A stretch of DNA of 18,720 nucleotides from Microbacteriaceae bacterium UBA4731. GTDB taxonomy: Bacteria > Actinomycetota > Actinomycetes > Actinomycetales > Microbacteriaceae. The translations under genes and the position numbers were made by a program. The stretch covers positions 12,929 to 31,648 of the forward strand of contig DHJB01000044.1 in NCBI GenBank assembly GCA_002404115.1, given 5' to 3'. The notes under the pieces are model-generated. The model saw nothing but the letters and a program-made list of their open reading frames with translations. It had not been told where the DNA came from and searched no databases. Within the stretch, counting starts at the first letter, position 1. Each line of letters opens with the position of its first letter. Below are positions 14,548-18,720 of this stretch, one piece after another.

Positions 14548-15204
14548 TTAGTCGGTCTGCAGCAGGATGCCGTCGCGGATGGCGCGCTTACGCAGCGCGA
14601 CCTTGGTGCCCACGTCGTAGCCGGCCAGGCGGTACTTCTCGCGAATGCGCTTGAGGTACGACTTGGCGGTCTCCTCGGAGATGCCCAGCTGGTAGGCGAC
14701 CGCCTTCACGGGCTCGCCGGCGCCGTAGAGCGCCATGACGCGGCGCTCCTGCGCGCTGAGGCGGGGGGAATCACCGTCGACGCCGGCGTTGAGCGCGAGG
14801 TCGAGTTCCGCGGAGATGTAGGACTCGCCGTTGTAGGCCGCACGGATCGCCTCGACGATCATGCTTGCTTCCTCGCTCTTCACGAGGTAGCCGAGCGCGC
14901 CGGCCGCGAGTGCTTCGCGCACGAGTGCCGGCTCGGAGTAGGTGCTCATCAGCACGGTCTTCACGCCGGTCGTCCGGAGCGTCGAGATCTTCAGCGACAC
15001 CGGGATGTTGTCTTTGAGGTCCAGGTCGAGCAGCACGACGTCGACCGGGAACTCGGGATGCGTGAGCAGCTCCGGCCACGTGGTGACGGCAGCCACCATG
15101 TCGATGTCGTCGGCAGCGCCGCGGATCCATTCGGTGAGCGCCCCGAGCAGCATGCGATGGTCGTCGACCAAAGCCAAGCGGATGGGACTACCTGTGTTCG
15201 TCAC
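14548..15204 (-). CDS. NarL/LuxR-type response regulator
   Basis: A 218-residue two-component response regulator. The receiver domain (about 8-130) has the acidic pair Asp14-Asp15 ('LVDDH'), the phospho-acceptor Asp60 ('VVLLDLDL'), Ser87/Thr88 and the invariant Lys109 ('GYLVKS'), so it looks competent for phosphorylation. A LuxR-type helix-turn-helix occupies about 148-205 ('LSAQERRVMALYGAGEPVKAVAYQLGISEETAKSYLKRIREKY'). The start is GTG at 15204, with a strong GGAGG 6 nt upstream. It is the last gene of a minus-strand operon, 47 nt after the membrane pseudokinase-like gene and downstream of the histidine kinase, its likely phosphodonor. Targets are unknown; autoregulation is common in this family but no binding site was recognised here. 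Confidence 0.93.
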   Translation of the reverse strand: MTNTGSPIRLALVDDHRMLLGALTEWIRGAADDIDMVAAVTTWPELLTHPEFPVDVVLLDLDLKDNIPVSLKISTLRTTGVKTVLMSTYSEPALVREALAAGALGYLVKSEEASMIVEAIRAAYNGESYISAELDLALNAGVDGDSPRLSAQERRVMALYGAGEPVKAVAYQLGISEETAKSYLKRIREKYRLAGYDVGTKVALRKRAIRDGILLQTD

Positions 15205-15251
15205 TGTTGCCTCCTACTGCCTCTGCACCCCGTTGGACGCCTGTGTCGCCC

Positions 15252-16529
15252 CTACGCATCCGCGGGATTGTCGACACTGCACTCGATGTCCACGCGAAGA
15301 CTTCCTTCGCGTATCGAATCGACGTGCGGGCCGACTACTCGGATAGCTTGCCACGTCTCGGGGTCGACCCTTCGACGTGGCACACCGGTCGTTACCAATT
15401 CGATCGGAAATCGCACCTTTCGGCGCACTGCGACGCCGTGCTCGGGTGAAATCGGGCCGAGGGTCAGCGCAACCGTCGCCCCAGTGCGCGTGGTGTCACT
15501 GATCAGGAGCCAGATCGTGAGCAGCAGCGCGTCGCGCTGGGTGGGCGCGAGCAGGCCGGCCAGACCGGACGGGTCGTGCACGGTCACTGACGGCCCGAGG
15601 AATTCGGACTCGGTCACGGCATGGTGCAGCCAGGTTTCGGTGCGCCCGTTGATGAGGTGCAGGCGCAGCTGGGTGGCGAGGGATGCCGCGGTGTTCGACG
15701 TCTCCGGAGCGAGCGGCAGCGCCGTGCGTCCCTCGGCGACGTCGTCGAGCAGCGTCTCCGCGTCGAGGTCGAGGCGGGCGAGTTTCTCCGAGGCGAGCAT
15801 GCCGACCGCGAACCGCGGCTGCGAGACGGTGCTCTGCACGAGCACCAGGTCCAGCTCCAGCTCCACCATCCGGCGGAACGAGCGCACGATCGAGACGCCG
15901 AGCAGCGGGGGGATGACCCCAAGGGCGATACTGAGCACGTCGGGCGCCAGGGTGAGCAGGTCGGTGCGCTGCTGCGCGAGTGCCCCAGCCGCCATGACCA
16001 CGCCGAGCACTCCGGTCGCCGAGAGGATGTCCCGGCCTCCCCGGAGCGTGGCGATCGACGTGAGCATGGCGCCGACGGCCGGCGCGGCGGTCGGGAACAC
16101 GCCGGCAGCAGTCAGCCCCCGGCATCCGGCCAGGTCGAGGATGACGACGACCGTGCCGGTGGCGAGTGCGGCGGCGAACAGCCATTGCGGCATCTCCGCC
16201 GAGAGCCGGTGCACGGTCATCAGGATCAGGGTCGTCGCGATGATCAGGATGACCCACGCGAGGAGGCTCGGCAGGGGACTGGGGTTGTCCGCCGCCTGCG
16301 CGGCGAATCGCCAGAGCAGGAACACCGCGATGAACCCGCCGCTGAACGTCAGTCCGATGCCCAGGTGCCGGCCGCCGAGACCGTTCTGGTGCGCGCGCGC
16401 CGTTCTCGCGGTGCGCTCCGGACGGCGGAAGGTGCGCTGGCGCTCGGCGCGCTGCGCGTGGCGTGCATGCGCTCCGGAGGGGTCGGCGGTGACGCCCGGC
16501 TGGGCCTGGGCGACGGCAGATGGGGTCAC
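15252..16529 (-). CDS. Membrane protein with a degenerate histidine-kinase-like C-terminus
   Basis: A 425-residue protein. Residues 1-50 are basic and hydrophilic; five or six hydrophobic segments follow between about 55 and 213, then a cytoplasmic region of about 210 residues. I recognise no family with certainty. The segment 323-356 aligns by eye with the ATP-binding start of the adjacent kinase: 'DALLLTIWLLISDTTRTG' here against 'DSFLLALGECLENVRRHSG' there. The N-box Glu and Asn are Trp340 and Ser344, no HD phospho-acceptor motif precedes it, and no DxGxG box follows. It therefore looks like a pseudokinase or a divergent scaffold subunit. The start is GTG at 16529, overlapping the kinase stop by 4 nt (GTGA), implying co-production. 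Function inferred from context: modulator or sensor partner of the kinase. Confidence 0.8.
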   Translation of the reverse strand: MTPSAVAQAQPGVTADPSGAHARHAQRAERQRTFRRPERTARTARAHQNGLGGRHLGIGLTFSGGFIAVFLLWRFAAQAADNPSPLPSLLAWVILIIATTLILMTVHRLSAEMPQWLFAAALATGTVVVILDLAGCRGLTAAGVFPTAAPAVGAMLTSIATLRGGRDILSATGVLGVVMAAGALAQQRTDLLTLAPDVLSIALGVIPPLLGVSIVRSFRRMVELELDLVLVQSTVSQPRFAVGMLASEKLARLDLDAETLLDDVAEGRTALPLAPETSNTAASLATQLRLHLINGRTETWLHHAVTESEFLGPSVTVHDPSGLAGLLAPTQRDALLLTIWLLISDTTRTGATVALTLGPISPEHGVAVRRKVRFPIELVTTGVPRRRVDPETWQAIRVVGPHVDSIREGSLRVDIECSVDNPADA

Positions 16530-17716
16530 TTGGGTACCTCCAGGACGACGGTTGTGCCGGATCCGGGCGAGGAGAACAGCCGCGCGTTGCCTCCGACATC
16601 GCGCAGGCGCGCGACCACCGACTCGGCGAACCCGAGCCGTTCGGTGCCGACGCCGCCGAGGTCGAAGCCGACCCCGGCGTCGGTGACCATCGCCCTGACG
16701 GTCGTGTCGTCATCCGTGATGGTCACGTCGGCGCGCTTGACGCCGGAGTGGCGGCGCACGTTCTCGAGGCATTCGCCGAGGGCGAGCAGGAACGAATCGA
16801 GAACGTCGCTGGGCAGCAGGACCTGCCCGCTGCCATGCCAATCAACGTCGAGGCCCATCCGGCCGAAGCGCTGCTTGACCGATTCCAGAGTGTTGCCCAG
16901 GGTGGATTCGGTTGCCGGTTCCAGCGTGTAGACGCCGGAACGGCGCGGCGTCGGCAGGCCGCCGAGGCGCAGTTGCCGGAGCAGTCGGGCGTCGTCGCCG
17001 GCCTGCTGGCGCAGCGCGTCGGGGCTCACGCCCACGCCGGAATGCGCGAGGAGTGTGAGCGTGGCGAGCACGGTGTCGTGCAGCAGCCGGGCGTCCTGGC
17101 GGCGCTGCGCTTCGAGTTCGCTGGCGTCGCGCTCGGCGCGGTGGGCGCGGCCGATCGCGGCGATGCGCAGCATGGCGCGGGGAATGCTCTGGGCCGTCCA
17201 CCAGCCGCCGAGGGCGGTTGCGAACCACCCGCAGATGGTGAGGGCGAGCGGGATGACGGAGCCGCCGGCGCTCACCGTGACGGCGACGATGCTGGCAACG
17301 GTGAAGCCGAGCGCTGCGCCGAGGGCCACGAGCCGGGAGAGGCTCACGACGAGCACAATCGCGACGCAACTCAGTGCTCCTGCCCCGACGGCGCCGATCA
17401 CAGCTTCCTCGACGAGGTTCAACCCGCCCGTCCGCGGGCCGCCGAACCCGATGAGCAGGATGAGCGCGACTCCGCTGAGCACGGTCAGCACGGCCCAGCG
17501 GATGGCCCCGGTGCGGCCGAGCAGGTACTGCCAGCCGGCCATCAGCACCACGAGGGCGACGCAGCCCGCGTACGCACCGGGGGCGACGCCGCCGGGAACG
17601 AGGAGGCAGAGCAGGGCGGTTGCCGACCCGGCCAGGCCCGTCAGGCGGGCCGCTCGGCGCAGCAAACGGTCGCGCTCCTTCAGCACTCGGTCGCGCTCGG
17701 TGAAGATGCGTTGCAT
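16526..17716 (-). CDS. Membrane sensor histidine kinase (NarL-partner, HPK7-like)
   Basis: A 396-residue kinase. About six hydrophobic segments between residues 27 and 172 form the membrane sensor, with no sizeable extracytoplasmic domain. A short coiled-coil-like linker (about 178-208) leads to the phospho-acceptor motif 'ARLLHDTVLATL' with His213-Asp214, the HD pattern of kinases paired with NarL-type regulators. The ATPase domain (about 285-396) has N-box Glu315 and Asn319 ('GECLENVRRHSG'), G1 box Asp346 in 'DAGVGF', and 'GFAES' and 'SSPGSGTTV' as later glycine motifs. All catalytic elements seem present. The signal is unknown; a mostly membrane-embedded sensor suggests envelope or lipid state. 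ATG 17716 has only a weak ribosome-binding site. It is coupled to the next gene by a GTGA overlap. Confidence 0.92.
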   Translation of the reverse strand: MQRIFTERDRVLKERDRLLRRAARLTGLAGSATALLCLLVPGGVAPGAYAGCVALVVLMAGWQYLLGRTGAIRWAVLTVLSGVALILLIGFGGPRTGGLNLVEEAVIGAVGAGALSCVAIVLVVSLSRLVALGAALGFTVASIVAVTVSAGGSVIPLALTICGWFATALGGWWTAQSIPRAMLRIAAIGRAHRAERDASELEAQRRQDARLLHDTVLATLTLLAHSGVGVSPDALRQQAGDDARLLRQLRLGGLPTPRRSGVYTLEPATESTLGNTLESVKQRFGRMGLDVDWHGSGQVLLPSDVLDSFLLALGECLENVRRHSGVKRADVTITDDDTTVRAMVTDAGVGFDLGGVGTERLGFAESVVARLRDVGGNARLFSSPGSGTTVVLEVPK

Positions 17717-17754
17717 GTCTGCCCGTCGTTTTCCGCGCCACTCTTGTTACTGCG

Positions 17755-18152
17755 TTACACAGCACCATATCGGGCCGGAGGGACAGACGGGGTGCGGAGC
17801 ACGCGCGCGATGACGAGTCCGGTGACGACGGCCAGGTCACGGCCATCAGGATGCCGGCGAGTATTCCAATCAGGATGACCAGCGGGAGCGGCTATCCCGG
17901 CTCCCAGAGCGGCGACGCGACGCCGAGGAACACTGCCAGCCCGGCGCACCAGGCGGCCGCGCTGCCGGGCACCCACCAGAGGGCCGACGAGCAATGGCGG
18001 CGCAGCTCGAGCCACTGGCCGCAGCCGATGGAGCAGAGCAGCACTGCGGCGCCGGCCGCGCCGAGGATGACCTGCCTGGGCGCCGACCAGGCCTGCCACA
18101 CCTCGGGCCAGGTGCTGGGCGCCAGCAGTCCAGGTTCGGCGGAAGCCGGCAT
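17755..18152 (-). pseudogene. Small multi-membrane-segment protein, apparently interrupted by a stop and an 11-nt duplication
   Basis: From ATG 18152 an 86-residue reading frame encodes two hydrophobic segments ('QVILGAAGAAVLLCSIGCGQW' and a Trp/Ala-rich one) and ends at TAG 17892-17894. Read through that stop, the same frame continues with a third hydrophobic segment, 'PLPLVILIGILAGILM'. It then loses sense at an imperfect 11-nt tandem duplication (17835-17845 repeats ACGGCCA of 17828-17834). Removing 11 nt joins it to 'AVVTGLVIARVLRTPSVPPARYGAV' and a stop at 17755. The restored product would be about 128 residues with three membrane segments. It starts 27 nt after the DUF4389 gene and ends 38 nt before the kinase. 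A functional truncated 86-residue protein, or sequencing errors, are alternatives. The family is not recognised. Confidence 0.5.
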
Positions 18153-18179
18153 CCGTGCCCGTCCGTGCCTGGCGGCTGA

Positions 18180-18720
18180 TCACCGATCGGGCGGCGGTTC
18201 GACGGGCACCGCGGCCGGCAGCGCGAGGGCGACGTCGGCGGGGCCCTGGTCGAGGCGGAACGGTGGGTATTCGTCGCGCATCAGGGCGGTGTAGACGATC
18301 ACCCGGTAGATCCACCGGTTGATCCCCATGATCAGGTCGAACAGCGCCCGGCGGTAGCGTCCGGTGAAGAGCAGGATGACAGCCGCGATGAGCACCAGCA
18401 GCCCGAGCAGGGAGGGACCGGTGCTGTGGGTGTAGTTGGTCGTGGCGGCCTCGCCGGCCCGGCGGAAGCCCTCGTTGGCCGAGCCCATCCGCCAGCTCCA
18501 GGCGGCGCCGGTGAACGCGGCGACGATCAGGAGGTGGGGGATCGCGAGCAGCCACCATTTGACCAGGACCAGCCCGTGCGAGAGGCGCTCCGGGTAGTCG
18601 ACCTCGAAGTCGGCCGGGTAGTCGGTCTGGGCCAGGGTGAACGGCGGGTACCGGTCGGTGCCGAGTGCCGAATAGGCGTAGAACGACACCCGCCAGTTCC
18701 AGCGCAGCACGCCCACGTTG
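18180..18720 (-). CDS. DUF4389 domain membrane protein (5' end outside window)
   Basis: The last 179 codons are visible; the frame stays open to the window edge, and a GTG at 18716 is internal to a conserved segment, so the true start lies beyond. DUF4389 proteins contain two similar units, seen here as 'LRWNWRVSFYAYSALGTDRYPPFTL' near the visible start and 'INRWIYRVIVYTALMRDEYPPFRL' near the end. Between them are the membrane segments 'LVLVKWWLLAIPHLLIVAAFTGAAW' and 'GPSLLGLLVLIAAVILLFTG' with 'RYRRALFDLIMG'. The function of the family is unknown. It heads, as far as visible, the cluster leading to the two-component genes. It ends with a Pro-rich tail. Confidence 0.88.
   Translation of the reverse strand, partial: NVGVLRWNWRVSFYAYSALGTDRYPPFTLAQTDYPADFEVDYPERLSHGLVLVKWWLLAIPHLLIVAAFTGAAWSWRMGSANEGFRRAGEAATTNYTHSTGPSLLGLLVLIAAVILLFTGRYRRALFDLIMGINRWIYRVIVYTALMRDEYPPFRLDQGPADVALALPAAVPVEPPPDR

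Noticed and set aside
14293..16931. Plus-strand open frames opposite the two-component genes
   Set aside because: Shadow frames; the opposite strand encodes clear receiver, helix-turn-helix and kinase motifs.

Overview
The window is about 70% G+C by eye and reads as chromosome of a high-GC actinobacterium, most likely Microbacteriaceae (Leifsonia/Cryobacterium-like). This rests on the fused E2-E1 2-oxoglutarate dehydrogenase/decarboxylase (Kgd type), the order guaB1 followed by two CNNM/HlyC-like membrane proteins (the same neighbourhood is known in mycobacteria), frequent GTG/TTG starts, and TANNNT -10 boxes lying 6-7 nt from start codons. I see no rRNA, tRNA, CRISPR, insertion sequence, integrase or phage gene. 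It looks like vertically inherited core chromosome with a few less conserved genes.

Layout. 7-786 (-): two-domain VOC protein with a well-formed promoter that carries a palindrome. 787-968: spacer with a doubly nested inverted repeat just downstream of kgd. 969-4748 (-): kgd, central carbon metabolism. 4749-4882: divergent promoter region. 4883-8838 (+): guaB1 (purine salvage), then two translationally coupled DUF21/CBS membrane proteins, with a possible leaderless leader ORF before the first. 8953-9333 (+): small VOC protein, convergent with 9352-10443 (-), an old-yellow-enzyme NAD(P)H:flavin oxidoreductase. 10527-13066 (+): a compact unit of NAD(P)HX dehydratase, a GT87-like membrane glycosyltransferase and a thiamine-binding-fold protein. 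13151-14428 (+): a DHA1 major facilitator transporter. It converges on the two-component locus, with a strong hairpin between them.

14548-18720 (-): in transcription order, a DUF4389 membrane protein (5' end outside the window), a small membrane protein that looks broken (one in-frame stop plus an 11-nt tandem duplication), a membrane histidine kinase, a membrane protein that looks like a degenerate kinase without catalytic boxes, and a NarL/LuxR-type response regulator. This locus is the best candidate for something under-described: an active kinase coupled by a 4-nt overlap to an apparent pseudokinase partner, followed by the regulator.

The rest is ordinary core gene content. The non-coding signals worth attention are the nested palindrome after kgd, the operator-like palindrome on the first VOC promoter, the recurrent leaderless-type starts, the tandem repeats at the nnrD/glycosyltransferase junction, and a recurring GGATGCC heptamer.
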